DNA of 24,807 nucleotides from Lentisphaeria bacterium UBA4640 (GTDB lineage: Bacteria; Verrucomicrobiota; Lentisphaeria; Victivallales; UBA1829): the NCBI GenBank assembly GCA_002405835.1, contig DHMO01000028.1:1285-26091 (forward strand), in the 5' to 3' direction. The notes below the pieces were generated by a model, which did not search any database, was not told where the DNA came from, and worked only from the letters and a program-made list of their open reading frames with translations. How positions within the stretch are numbered: the first letter of the stretch is position 1; each line of letters opens with the position of its first letter. The translations under genes and the position numbers were made by a program. Of the stretch, positions 7,564 to 16,300 are shown one piece after another.

Positions 7564-8079
7564 ATGACACTGAAAAAATGGGTCCGGCAGAAATACCTTT
7601 CGCTGTACTCCAAAATCTTAAAAGAAAAAGCCTCGCCGGAATACATCGCCCGCGGCTGGGCGATCGGCATGTTCTACGGCTGTCTCATTCCGTTCGGACT
7701 TCAGCTTGCCTGTTCCATCCCGACCTCCTTTCTGCTGAAAGGAAGCAAAATCGGCGCAACGTTCGGAACGCTCCTGACAAATCACTTCACCATCTTCATC
7801 ATCTATCCGGCTCAATGCTGGGTGGGAAACAAACTCATGGGAGGAGACCTCTCCTATGCGAAAATTGAAGAAGCGATGATGGACGTTATCTCGAAAGGCA
7901 GCTGGGCGGCTCTGCTCGCGCTCGGCGGTGAACTTGTCGCGGCCTTCTTCATCGGAGCAGCAATTCTGACCGCCGTCATGACTCCCGTCACCTACTTCGG
8001 CGTGCTTCAGCTGGTCCGCCGTTACCGCGCGGCGAAAGAAAAGAAAAAAGCCGCGCAAAAGAAAAAAGCTGCCGTATGA
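7564..8079 (+). CDS. DUF2062-domain membrane protein
   Basis: The 171-residue protein begins at ATG 7564 behind a strong purine ribosome site, AAAGGGGGG. It matches the DUF2062 (PF09835) pattern: ASPEYIARGWAIGMFYGCLIPFGLQ, where the family shows 'sP..iA.GfAiG.f.g..P..g.Q', and then GATFGTLLTNHFTIFIIYP. Hydrophobic stretches around residues 33-60, 75-95 and 118-148 suggest about three membrane segments. The last 20 residues are an alternating Lys/Ala-rich basic tail, probably cytoplasmic. The biochemical role of the family is not established, although members often lie near cell-envelope or glycosyltransferase genes. It shares an ATGA stop/start overlap with prmC, so the two are cotranslated. 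Confidence 0.85.
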   Translation: MTLKKWVRQKYLSLYSKILKEKASPEYIARGWAIGMFYGCLIPFGLQLACSIPTSFLLKGSKIGATFGTLLTNHFTIFIIYPAQCWVGNKLMGGDLSYAKIEEAMMDVISKGSWAALLALGGELVAAFFIGAAILTAVMTPVTYFGVLQLVRRYRAAKEKKKAAQKKKAAV

Positions 8080-8906
8080 ACGCAGAAGAACTCCGCCGGG
8101 AAGTGCTCCGCCGTCTGAACGGAGTCGACAACGCCGAACAGGAATCCGGCTGGATCGTTTCACGCGCAACCGCGATCCCGGCAATGGAGTTTTTCTTTCA
8201 GAAACGTCCGCTGGAGGACACCGAAATCCGGAGCGCATACGCCATGACGGACCGCCGTCTCAACGGCGAACCGCTCCAGTATATTCTCGGCGATGAATAC
8301 TTCGGCGAACTGCTGCTGAAAGTCGGTCCCGGCTGTCTGATTCCGCGTCCGGAAACCTTCGGGATTGTCGAAACTCTTCTTCCGCAGATACCGCAGAACG
8401 GAACTTTCTGCGAACTCGGCGTCGGCTCCGGCGCGATCTCGCTCTCGGTTGCATACGCACGGGAGGATGTGAAAGTTTACGGCTCCGAACTCTCCCCCGA
8501 CGCTCTCCGCTGGGCGCAACGCAATCTTGCGGCATACGGATTCAAAAATGTTGAATTCCGTTCCGGTTCCCTGTTCGAACCTTTCGCCGGAATGCAGTTT
8601 GACGCCGTCGCCGCAAACCTGCCGTACATTCCGCGCGAAGAAAAACCGCATCTCCAGCGCGAAGTCCGCGACTTTGAACCGGATATCGCCCTGTTTGCCG
8701 ACGACGGCGGAACCGCCCTGATCCGCCAGGCAGTCAGTCAGCTCGACGCGCACCTTGTCCCGGGCGGAATCGCAATGTTCGAGATGGGCGCGGAACAGAC
8801 GCGTCCGCTTGCGGAATTTGCCTCCGCACTCCCCTTCCTCGCGGAATCCATGATTCTGAAAGACTGCTTCGGCGTGCCGCGTTTTCTCTTTGTCAAGAAG
8901 ATTTGA
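8076..8906 (+). CDS. prmC: Peptide chain release factor N5-glutamine methyltransferase
   Basis: PrmC (HemK) methylates the Gln of the GGQ motif in release factors RF1 and RF2, using S-adenosylmethionine, and so speeds translation termination. The 276 residues match the family length. The N-terminal helical domain ends in RRLNGEPLQYILGDEYFGELL and IPRPETFGIVETLL. The SAM-binding loop is FCELGVGSGAISLSVA. The substrate-glutamine motif, usually NPPY, reads NLPY here (Asn181 to Tyr184). A few homologues of this broad family tolerate a change at this place, but Pro to Leu is worth noting. It starts at ATG 8076 by ATGA overlap with the DUF2062 gene. The release factor gene often found beside it (prfA) is absent. 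After the stop there are two T tracts but no convincing hairpin. Confidence 0.93.
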   Translation: MNAEELRREVLRRLNGVDNAEQESGWIVSRATAIPAMEFFFQKRPLEDTEIRSAYAMTDRRLNGEPLQYILGDEYFGELLLKVGPGCLIPRPETFGIVETLLPQIPQNGTFCELGVGSGAISLSVAYAREDVKVYGSELSPDALRWAQRNLAAYGFKNVEFRSGSLFEPFAGMQFDAVAANLPYIPREEKPHLQREVRDFEPDIALFADDGGTALIRQAVSQLDAHLVPGGIAMFEMGAEQTRPLAEFASALPFLAESMILKDCFGVPRFLFVKKI

Positions 8907-8990
8907 ACATCCGGACAAGACTTTTTTTTACATTTTTTTTGGATATATTTCTTAACCTCATTTTTTTGCAAAGAATCTTCTTTTCTATGG

Positions 8991-9019
8991 TTGAATTATA
9001 CGCAACTAAGGAATATATT
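8991..9019 (+). promoter_or_regulatory. Sigma70-like promoter before the C39-like repeat protein
   Basis: TTGAAT (8991-8996), 17-base spacer, TATATT (9014-9019), in the 156-base gap after prmC. The predicted start near 9026 gives a leader of roughly 37 bases and a GGGAG ribosome site at 9054-9058. The arrangement is nearly the same as that of the carA promoter. Confidence 0.62.
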
Positions 9020-9062
9020 GCCGGGTAATAAACCTCTTTGACATCTGCAATTCGGGAGATCG

Positions 9063-11207
9063 ATGAAAATGAAAAAACTGGTATGGGAACTTCACCGGGA
9101 ATTGAACAGCATGCCCGCTCAGGAGCCGGAAAGCGCAGAGGCGGCAAACATTCTCTTTTCTTCAGATTTTTCTCTTACAGTTCAAGTCAAATCACTTCAA
9201 ACCGCTCTGATTCAGACAGAAACCCGTTCCAGCGTCCCGGCATCGCCGGCTCTTTCCGTGTTTCCGGAACAGCAGAACAAAAAATCCGAACAGAAAAAAA
9301 CCTCCTTTCCGTTTGCCGGACAGACATCTGAACCGCTTGATCTGCAGTTCTGCGACGGCACCTCCGCACAGGAAATTCAACCGGCGGAAACCGTCACGGC
9401 AGCCCGGGAAAATTCCGGCTGGATCGTGATTCCCGGAAAAACGGATCCGGAAGAAACAATCACCGTTCCCGAATCCCAGACCGTTGTTCTCCCCTATGAA
9501 GTCCCCCAGGCGGAATACATGTACGGTTGCACAGCCACGGCAGTCGGAATGCTGCTCGGCTATTACGACCGCTACGGATACCTCGGTTACGACGTCTCCA
9601 ATCTCATTGAGGGCGAAGTGGAACTCAATGCGCGCGGACTTGACGGCGACATTTACGACATGGACGCCTTTGACACCGTCCTCGGTTCCGCCATAGCATC
9701 CCGCGAACATGTGGAACGCTTCTTCGACCAATCGCCGGAATATGAATATCCGTATACATTCGTCGAAGGGACCACGAACTTGAACATTTCCATTTTCAAC
9801 TGCATCGCGGATTACCTCGGCACCAACCAGTACTGGCGCGGCAACGGGAATTATTCCACGACCTATTACATAACTTCTCTTGAAAATATTCTGAATTTCA
9901 CCAGCCAAACCAAAATCTCAAGCGGAACGCTCACCGTCACAATACCGAATCAGTACAGGGATCTGCTTTACGGTCTCAATCTCTATGTGCAGAACGCCGG
10001 CTATTCTCTGGATGTCCGGAACACGAAAACCGAATATGTCAACACCAACGGCGGCAGTTTTTCCTTCGAAGACTACAAAGCGGAAATCGACGCAGGCCGC
10101 GCAGTGCTGATCCATATCTCCGGACACACCATGATCGGATACGGTTACGATGATTCGACCGCGGAAATCATTTTCGACGATACCTACCGGCACAACCGGC
10201 GGATGCGCTGGGGCGGCACGTACTATTATTCCGATGCTTACCGTTCTCTGCAGGCAATTTCCACAATCACATTCAATACGGACGGTCTGAAACGCCTCGG
10301 CTCCAATCCGGGTCCCGTCTCGTGGACAGCCAGAAGTGACATCAACGGCAACGGCACAAGCGACGTCGTCTTCCAGTATACCGGCGGCGACTGCCAGATC
10401 GGATTCTGGATGGACGGAACGGACACCTGGCGCGGTCAGGGCATCGCGGAACCCGCCGGATGGGAGGTGCTCGGCGCGTATGACATGGATTCCAGCGGCA
10501 AAGCAGATATCGTCATGTTCGGCAATGCCGTTCTCAACGGAGTCCGCTGCGCTTACATCGGATACCGCATCGACGGCGACATGAGCTCCTGGAAAAATAT
10601 CGGTTTTCTGACCAACCGGGACAATATCCAATGGACGGTCAAGCTCGGAAACATTACGGGAGCGGACGGCAAAAACTCCATAGTCTGGCACGCTCCGGAA
10701 CTTGGAGCTCTCGGCGTCTGGATTGACGGAACCGATGAATGGAAATCCGTTTCCGGCTGTTTCAACGGAAACTGGGAACTCTGCGGAACCGGAGATTACA
10801 ACGGCGACGACACCGACGAAATTCTTCTCCGCTGCAACGATTCCTATTACACGACGGACCTGAACGGAATCCTTACCTCGCTCGGCTCCACCGGAACCGG
10901 CTGGGAGCTTTCCGCGGTCGGCGACTTCAGCGGCGACGGAAAAGATGATCTTGTTTTCTCCAGCAGCGCAACCGGAGCCGTCATGAAGTTTGAAAACGGG
11001 AAAGCCTCCGGATACGCCGTTCTCGGTCAGCTCGACGCCGGGGACTGGTTCATCTGCGGAGCCGGAGATTACAACGGCGACGGGAAAGACGATCTGCTCG
11101 TCCGCCAGTACTCCACCGGAATGCTTGGCTGGTATGACGGCGGCGACATGTCGAAATGGCATGAGCTCGGACGCGGAGTCGATATGAACTGGACAGTTAT
11201 CGCATAA
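9063..11207 (+). CDS. Papain-fold (C39-like) peptidase with FG-GAP/VCBS-like calcium-binding repeats
   Basis: The 714-residue protein has three parts. Residues 1-140 are polar, Gln/Glu/Ser-rich and lack a normal signal peptide. Residues 140-385 resemble a Peptidase_C39_2-type domain: YMYGCTATAVGMLLGYYD with nucleophile Cys156, ISGHTMIGYGYD with His355, and IIFDDTY with Asp372/373. Residues 415-714 hold six repeats centred on D-x-[ND]-x-x-G-x-x-D loops at 426, 474, 530 (degenerate), 578, 621 and 669, for example DINGNGTSD and DYNGDGKDD, about 43-56 residues apart. These are typical of FG-GAP/VCBS beta-propeller blades that bind calcium outside the cell. It probably cleaves peptides or proteins at the surface or outside, but the substrate is unknown. 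Either ATG 9063 or ATG 9069 fits the ribosome site. It stops 32 bases before the ABC permease frame, with no terminator. Confidence 0.82.
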   Translation: MKMKKLVWELHRELNSMPAQEPESAEAANILFSSDFSLTVQVKSLQTALIQTETRSSVPASPALSVFPEQQNKKSEQKKTSFPFAGQTSEPLDLQFCDGTSAQEIQPAETVTAARENSGWIVIPGKTDPEETITVPESQTVVLPYEVPQAEYMYGCTATAVGMLLGYYDRYGYLGYDVSNLIEGEVELNARGLDGDIYDMDAFDTVLGSAIASREHVERFFDQSPEYEYPYTFVEGTTNLNISIFNCIADYLGTNQYWRGNGNYSTTYYITSLENILNFTSQTKISSGTLTVTIPNQYRDLLYGLNLYVQNAGYSLDVRNTKTEYVNTNGGSFSFEDYKAEIDAGRAVLIHISGHTMIGYGYDDSTAEIIFDDTYRHNRRMRWGGTYYYSDAYRSLQAISTITFNTDGLKRLGSNPGPVSWTARSDINGNGTSDVVFQYTGGDCQIGFWMDGTDTWRGQGIAEPAGWEVLGAYDMDSSGKADIVMFGNAVLNGVRCAYIGYRIDGDMSSWKNIGFLTNRDNIQWTVKLGNITGADGKNSIVWHAPELGALGVWIDGTDEWKSVSGCFNGNWELCGTGDYNGDDTDEILLRCNDSYYTTDLNGILTSLGSTGTGWELSAVGDFSGDGKDDLVFSSSATGAVMKFENGKASGYAVLGQLDAGDWFICGAGDYNGDGKDDLLVRQYSTGMLGWYDGGDMSKWHELGRGVDMNWTVIA

Positions 11208-11239
11208 GAATAAGCAAACAGGGGAAATATCTGGAAAAC

Positions 11240-12088
11240 ATGTATCGGATCTCACCAAAATTTCAATGGAGGAAAGGATTGAATCCTTCAGAACCTCTGA
11301 CAGAGGTTCTGAAACAGCGTACGCTGTTCGCAATGCTCTTCCGCAATAATCTGACGGCGAAGTTCCGTCACAGTCTTCTCGGAGTTCTCTGGCTCTTCAT
11401 TCCGCCGGTCTGCATTCTGCTGGTCTACGTCTATATGTTCAGCTACGTGTTCAAGCTGCGCTGGCCGGAGGCGGAACTCTCCTCCAAATGGAGCTTCGGG
11501 CTTGCGGTCTACGCGGGAATCACCGTCTTTTCCGCATTCAGCGAAAGCGTCATGGGAAGTTTGAATCTGCTCGTTTCGCGCGCGGGCTCCATCAAGCGCA
11601 GTCCGTTCCCGCTGGAGCTCCTTCCGGTGAGTCTCGCCTGCGCCAACATGCTGGTCTCCGCGGTGGTGCTGCTCCTGCTCGGCGTGTTCTCGGTCATTTC
11701 CGGCGGAGGGTTCTCATGGCTCTCTCTGCTCTCCTTCCCGCTGGTTGTTCTGCCGTTCCTGCTTCTGACAATCGGCTGTTCCTGGATTTCAGCCGCGCTC
11801 GGACTCTTCTTCCGCGACCTCGGGAATCTGATGAACATTCTCATGCTGTTTCTCTTCTTCTCAACGCCGATTTTCTACAGCATGAAAATGATTCCGGAAT
11901 CCTTCCATTTCCTTCTGAAACTGAATCCGCTGACTCCGGCCGTCGTCAACATCCGCAACATCTTCCTCAAGGGGCTGCCGCCGGACTGGACGCAGATTCT
12001 TCTCTATTACATTATCGGAATCGCGGTATTCCAGACGGGATACTGCTTCTTCTCCGCGATGAGGAGGCGCTTTGCAGATGTCGTCTGA
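11240..12088 (+). CDS. ABC-2 type polysaccharide export permease (Wzm/KpsM-like)
   Basis: Up to 282 residues with six hydrophobic segments, and the Wzm/TagG/KpsM (PF01061) signature FRHSLLGVLWLFIPPV just before the first segment. Segments fall at about residues 48-70, 85-108, 134-158, 163-192, 195-216 and 249-272. With the ATPase that follows, it should move an undecaprenyl-linked polysaccharide across the inner membrane. The start is debatable. ATG 11240 has a weak ribosome site, whereas TTG 11279 sits six bases after GGAGG (11268-11272) and would give 269 residues beginning NPSEPLTEVLKQRTL; both keep all membrane segments. Two perfect palindromes (11287-11328) lie directly after that TTG. 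The 3' end overlaps the ATPase gene by 11 bases. The class assignment is secure, but the polymer transported is unknown. Confidence 0.9.
   Translation: MYRISPKFQWRKGLNPSEPLTEVLKQRTLFAMLFRNNLTAKFRHSLLGVLWLFIPPVCILLVYVYMFSYVFKLRWPEAELSSKWSFGLAVYAGITVFSAFSESVMGSLNLLVSRAGSIKRSPFPLELLPVSLACANMLVSAVVLLLLGVFSVISGGGFSWLSLLSFPLVVLPFLLLTIGCSWISAALGLFFRDLGNLMNILMLFLFFSTPIFYSMKMIPESFHFLLKLNPLTPAVVNIRNIFLKGLPPDWTQILLYYIIGIAVFQTGYCFFSAMRRRFADVV
11268..11281 (+). promoter_or_regulatory. Ribosome binding site GGAGG with TTG, alternative start of the ABC permease
   Basis: GGAGG at 11268-11272 is the best Shine-Dalgarno match in the neighbourhood. It is followed after six bases by TTG (11279-11281), which is in frame with the permease. 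The upstream ATG 11240 has only GGAA nearby. This favours the TTG start, but homologue alignment would be needed to settle it. Confidence 0.5.
11287..11313. repeat. Perfect 27-bp palindrome near the permease start
   Basis: Arms TTCAGAACCTCTG (11287-11299) and CAGAGGTTCTGAA (11301-11313) match perfectly around a single central A. It lies within the first codons of the permease. No T tract follows, so it is not a simple terminator. It could be a dimeric-regulator operator or an mRNA stem near the ribosome site. Confidence 0.85.
11313..11328. repeat. Perfect 16-bp palindrome abutting the previous one
   Basis: AACAGCGTACGCTGTT is self-complementary over all 16 bases and shares base 11313 with the preceding palindrome. 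Both lie inside the permease coding sequence (residues about 24-30 of the long form). Confidence 0.85.
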
Positions 12089-13355
12089 TCTGATTCTCAT
12101 GCTGGACAATGTTTCAAAGGAATATCCCTGCTGCTCCACCCGCCGCGAGATGTTCTGCGACCTTCTCTTCCCGTTCCGCTTCAAAAACCGCCGCTTCACC
12201 GCCGTGCACCCGCTCTCGCTCCAGGTCCGCCGCGGCGAATGCCTCGGCATCATGGGGGTGAACGGAAGCGGAAAAAGCACGCTTCTGCAGATGATCGCCG
12301 GAACCGTCAGCCCGACCTCAGGTCAAATCTGGGCGGACGGAAAAATCGCCTCCCTGCTTGAGCTCGGAAGCTGGATCAACGCAACGGAAACCGGACGCGA
12401 AAACATCTACACCGCCGGTTACATCCGCGGTCTCACAAAAAAGCAGATTGATGAACAGCTTCCGGAAATCATCGAATTTTCGGAGATCGGCGAATTCATC
12501 GACCAGCCCGTTTCCACCTATTCGACCGGCATGGTGATGCGCCTTGCGTTCTCCGCCTGCATCAAAATGGAAACCGATATTCTCCTGCTCGACGAAGTGT
12601 TCGCCGTCGGCGACGCCCGTTTCGCCCAGAAGTGCATCGCGTTCCTCCGCGAGTACATCCGTTCCCGCACGGTCCTGCTCGTCAGCCACGACGTCAATAT
12701 CATCACCATGCTCTGCAGCCGCGCGATTCTGCTGGATCACGGCCGCCTGATTGCCGACGGCTCCCCGCGCGTCATTTCCGAACGCTATCTGGAACTCTGC
12801 TATGGGGAAAAGCAGAATGTGGAAGTCCGCGGCGCCGAAACCGCGGAAATTCCCGAAGACTGCCGCAAAGGAGAAGAAATCGCGGTTCTTCCGTTCGATT
12901 CCTCCGCCCGCGCCTTCGGCGAAGGCGGCGCCGCCATCGAATCCGCACAGTTCCTTGCCTCCGACGGCACGCCGCTGAAATCCGTCCGCGGCGGTGAATC
13001 TGTCCGCCTTGCGGTCCGGGCGCGCGCCCTGAAACCGCTTGATCTCCCAGCCATCGGATTCATCGTCCGCGCGCCCGACGGTCAGCATCTTTTCGGCGAT
13101 ACCGGAACCCCCGGCGCCATTCCGCAGCTTCCCGAAGGCGGAGTCATGGAAACAGTTTTCGATTTCGTCCTTCCACGTCTTGCCAACGGAAACTATTCCA
13201 TTGGGCTCTCCGTTTCCACGGGCAGACTGGACGAACATCACATACAAATCTGGAACCACAACGCGTTGCAATTCCAAGTGCAGTCCGGACTTCCCCTCCA
13301 GGGAGTCCTGCTCGGCTTGCCCATGCGTTCAATCACCATCAGCGAGTGTAAATAA
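12078..13355 (+). CDS. ABC polysaccharide export ATPase with C-terminal sugar-recognition domain (Wzt-like)
   Basis: The 425-residue protein is the partner of the permease. The N-terminal ABC domain (about 1-240) shows Walker A GVNGSGKST (Lys66), the Wzt/TagH-type segment LLELGSWINATETGRENIY, the signature YSTGM (148-152) in place of LSGGQ, Walker B LLLDEVFAVGD (Asp172, Glu173) and the switch His204 in VSHDV. After a linker of about 40 residues, residues 275-425 look like the Wzt C-terminal beta-sandwich (PF14524), which in Wzt binds the modified end of the glycan: SAQFLASDGTPLKSVRGGE, GFIVRAPDGQHLFGDT and ANGNYSIGLSV are visible. The long form implies export of a polymer that is recognised by its cap, and a methyltransferase gene lies downstream. 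The ATG at 12078 is preferred over a TTG at 12072, as GAGGAGG ends ten bases before it. Confidence 0.93.
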   Translation: MSSDLILMLDNVSKEYPCCSTRREMFCDLLFPFRFKNRRFTAVHPLSLQVRRGECLGIMGVNGSGKSTLLQMIAGTVSPTSGQIWADGKIASLLELGSWINATETGRENIYTAGYIRGLTKKQIDEQLPEIIEFSEIGEFIDQPVSTYSTGMVMRLAFSACIKMETDILLLDEVFAVGDARFAQKCIAFLREYIRSRTVLLVSHDVNIITMLCSRAILLDHGRLIADGSPRVISERYLELCYGEKQNVEVRGAETAEIPEDCRKGEEIAVLPFDSSARAFGEGGAAIESAQFLASDGTPLKSVRGGESVRLAVRARALKPLDLPAIGFIVRAPDGQHLFGDTGTPGAIPQLPEGGVMETVFDFVLPRLANGNYSIGLSVSTGRLDEHHIQIWNHNALQFQVQSGLPLQGVLLGLPMRSITISECK

Positions 13356-13356
13356 C

Positions 13357-16300
13357 ATGAACTTTCAGGAAGAGGAACTATTAAGAATTTTTGACCGGGC
13401 GATCATGCCCGATTCTCTGCACGGACAGACTCTGCCGGCTCCCGAACGGGCAACCGAAAACGATTTCCAGGACATCGCCGTCAGCGAACTCCAGAATTAC
13501 TGCGACGGTCTGGAACAGAAAATGATCCGCATGCAGCAGGAAATCAACACTCTCAAGCGTTCCGTCGAGCAGGAAAAACAGACCTCCGCCAGACAGATGA
13601 ACGAATGCGAATCGCTCCGCCGCCAGATGGAATATGACAGACAGTATCTGCTCCAGATCCTGAACTCCCGCGCCTGGGCCGTCGCCCGCATGCTCCACTA
13701 CCTGCGCGGAATTCTCACATTCAACCGGGCCGTTATCCTCGAACTCAAAACGGTCATTGACGACCGTCTTCTTCAGGAAGCCGCAAGCCAGAGCTCCCCG
13801 AAACGCAAAGCCGCAGTTCTGCTCAGCGCGCTGATGCATCAGGCAACCCGCACCGTCAAGAAAATCGCGGGAACGAAAACTCCGCTCGTTTCCCCGCTTC
13901 CCGGCTCCATGCTCGAATCCGGCGTTTACGGATCCTTCTATCAGGATGACGAACGCTTCCCGCGCCTGAATCCGGAAGTCCGCGCCATCACCTTCTATCT
14001 TCCGCAGTACCACACCTTCCCCGAAAACGATGAATGGTGGGGCAAAGGATTCACCGAGTGGACCAACACCCGGAAGGCGAAACCGCGTTTCCCCGGACAC
14101 TATCAGCCGCGCACGCCGCACAAGGACATCGGATATTACGACCTCTCGCAAGTCGAAACCCTCAAACGGCAGGCCGCCCTCGCCAAAGCCCACGGAATCG
14201 ACGCCTTCTGCATGTATTATTACTGGTTCGACGGCAAGAAGCTCATGGAAAAGCCGCTCGACCTGCTCATCAGCCACCCCGAAATCGACCTCAAATTCTG
14301 TCTCTGCTGGGCGAACGAAAACTGGACCCGCACCTGGGACGGACAGGAGAAATCGGTTCTCATTCAGCAGAACTACTCCGATGAAAACGACATCCGTTTC
14401 ATTCAGGATCTCAAAAAATACATCACCGACCCGCGCTACGTCCGCTGCGACGGCAAACCGGTCATCCTCATCTATCACGCGAAAATTCTGCCCGACCCGA
14501 ACAAGACCTTCGCCGCCTGGCGCGACTGGTGCCGCAAAAACGGCGTCGGAGAAATCCAGATCTGGTCCTGCCGGACCTTCATCCGGACCGATGAATTCAA
14601 GAAACCGGTCGAAGTCGACCGCGAAGTCGAATTTCCGCCCCACATGGTCGCCAGCCTGGAACTGATCAAACCTTCCGTCTTCAAAGCGTACAAAGAGGAC
14701 GGCTTCTATTACAACTACGCAAAAATCATCGAGGATGTCCGCTGCAGCACCACGATGGCGGACCGCTCGCCCTACCCGTACTACCGCTGCGCCATGCTCG
14801 GCTGGGACAACTCCGCCAGACGCGCGGAAGGCTACTCCGTCTGGCAGTATTTCTCCCTCGATTCCTACCACTTCTGGCTCCGCAGAAACATCGAATACAC
14901 AAAGAAAAACTTCCCGGAAAACGAACGTTTCATCTTCATCAACGCCTGGAACGAATGGGCGGAAGGAACCTATCTGGAGCCCGATGAACGCTTCGGCTAT
15001 GCCAGCATCAACACCACCACCCGCGCCCTCTGCAACCTCCCCGCGCGCGGTGACTATCAGGTGCTCACCCCATTCCGCGGCGAAATCGAATCCCCCGGGA
15101 AAGTTCTGATTCACCTTCACGCATTCTACCCCGATCTGATGGAGGAATTCATCCGGCATTTCAACAACATTCCGTTTGAATACGACTGCGAAATCACCAC
15201 CGACACGCGGAAGAAGAGCGCCGAAATCAAACAGATCCTCAAAGCGCATCCGCTCCGGGCCTGCACAAAATGGCACATCACCGTCACCCCGAACTGCGGA
15301 CGCGATGTCGCCCCCTTCTTCGCCGCATGTTCCGACCGGATTGGCAAGTATGACTTCATCGGTCACTTCCACACAAAAAAATCCGTCACCGTGAACTGGG
15401 GCGACGAGTGGCGTCATTACCTTCTCGACCAGCTTCTCGGTTCGGAAGACAACGTCAAAACCATCTTCCGCCGCTTCTCCCGCGACGCCCGTCTCGGCCT
15501 CTGCTTCCCCTGTCCACACCCGGGAATGCGCAACTACATGCACTGGGAGAAAAACCGCGAACGCTGCGAACAGCTTCTCGCCGCGATGGGACTCCAGGTT
15601 CAGCTTCCGGACCGCCCGCTCTTCCCCGTCGGGCAGATGTTCTGGGCGCGGACCAAAGCCATTGAACCGCTCTTCCGCAGCGGCATCATCAGGCAGAAGG
15701 ATTTTGAATCCGAAAATGGTCAGATCACCGACACCCTCGCCCATGCGACCGAACGCATCTGGAAGTATGTCGCCGAAGGAACCGGATACACCACCCTCGC
15801 CGCAACTCTTCCGCCCGCTCCGCCGGCTGAAAAAGAGACGGGAAAAGTGCGCCGCCTTGCGCTCTTCATTCACTATCAGGCGGACAAGTCCGTTTCCGAT
15901 GCGGATCTCTACCTGCTCAAGGAACTCCGCAAATCATCGGAAATCATCGTCATCTCAAACTCCGGACTCAGCAAGCATGCAATGAAAAAAGTCCTCGCCC
16001 TTGCCAAAGAGGTCATGGTCCGCGACAACACGGGTTTCGACTTCGGCGCCTGGAAAGCCGCTCTCGCCAAAGCCAGCCTTGATGATTACGATGAACTCGT
16101 TCTCCTGAACAACAGCATCATCGGCCCCTTCTACTCCTTCGACCGCATCTTCGGCCGGATGGAACGGAGCCGCGCCGATTTCTGGGGCATGACCGAATTT
16201 CCCGAAACACGCAATCCGAAACGCGAAGAGGCAAAGTACCTTCCCGGCGGCGTCATTCCGCGCCACATCCAGAGCTATTTCCTCGTCTTCCGCCGCAAAG

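Noticed and set aside
8895..8982. Distant inverted repeat AAGAAGATT / AATCTTCTT spanning the end of prmC
   Set aside because: The arms are only nine A/T-rich base pairs 70 bases apart, which is weak as a stem. The nearby T tracts do not directly follow a stable hairpin.
11287..11328. Palindromes as a transcription terminator
   Set aside because: No T tract follows and the sequence lies inside the permease coding region, so a regulatory or structural role is more likely.
9063..12088. Bacteriocin-type export system (C39 peptidase beside an ABC transporter)
   Set aside because: The transporter has separate Wzm/Wzt-type subunits with a sugar-recognition domain, not a peptidase-fused exporter. 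The C39-like protein has calcium repeats, and no small double-glycine peptide gene was found.
13381..15873. Very long minus-strand open frame (830 codons) opposite the WbsX/RgpF gene
   Set aside because: It is a shadow frame produced by GC-rich codon bias. The plus strand encodes recognisable domains throughout and the minus translation matches nothing.
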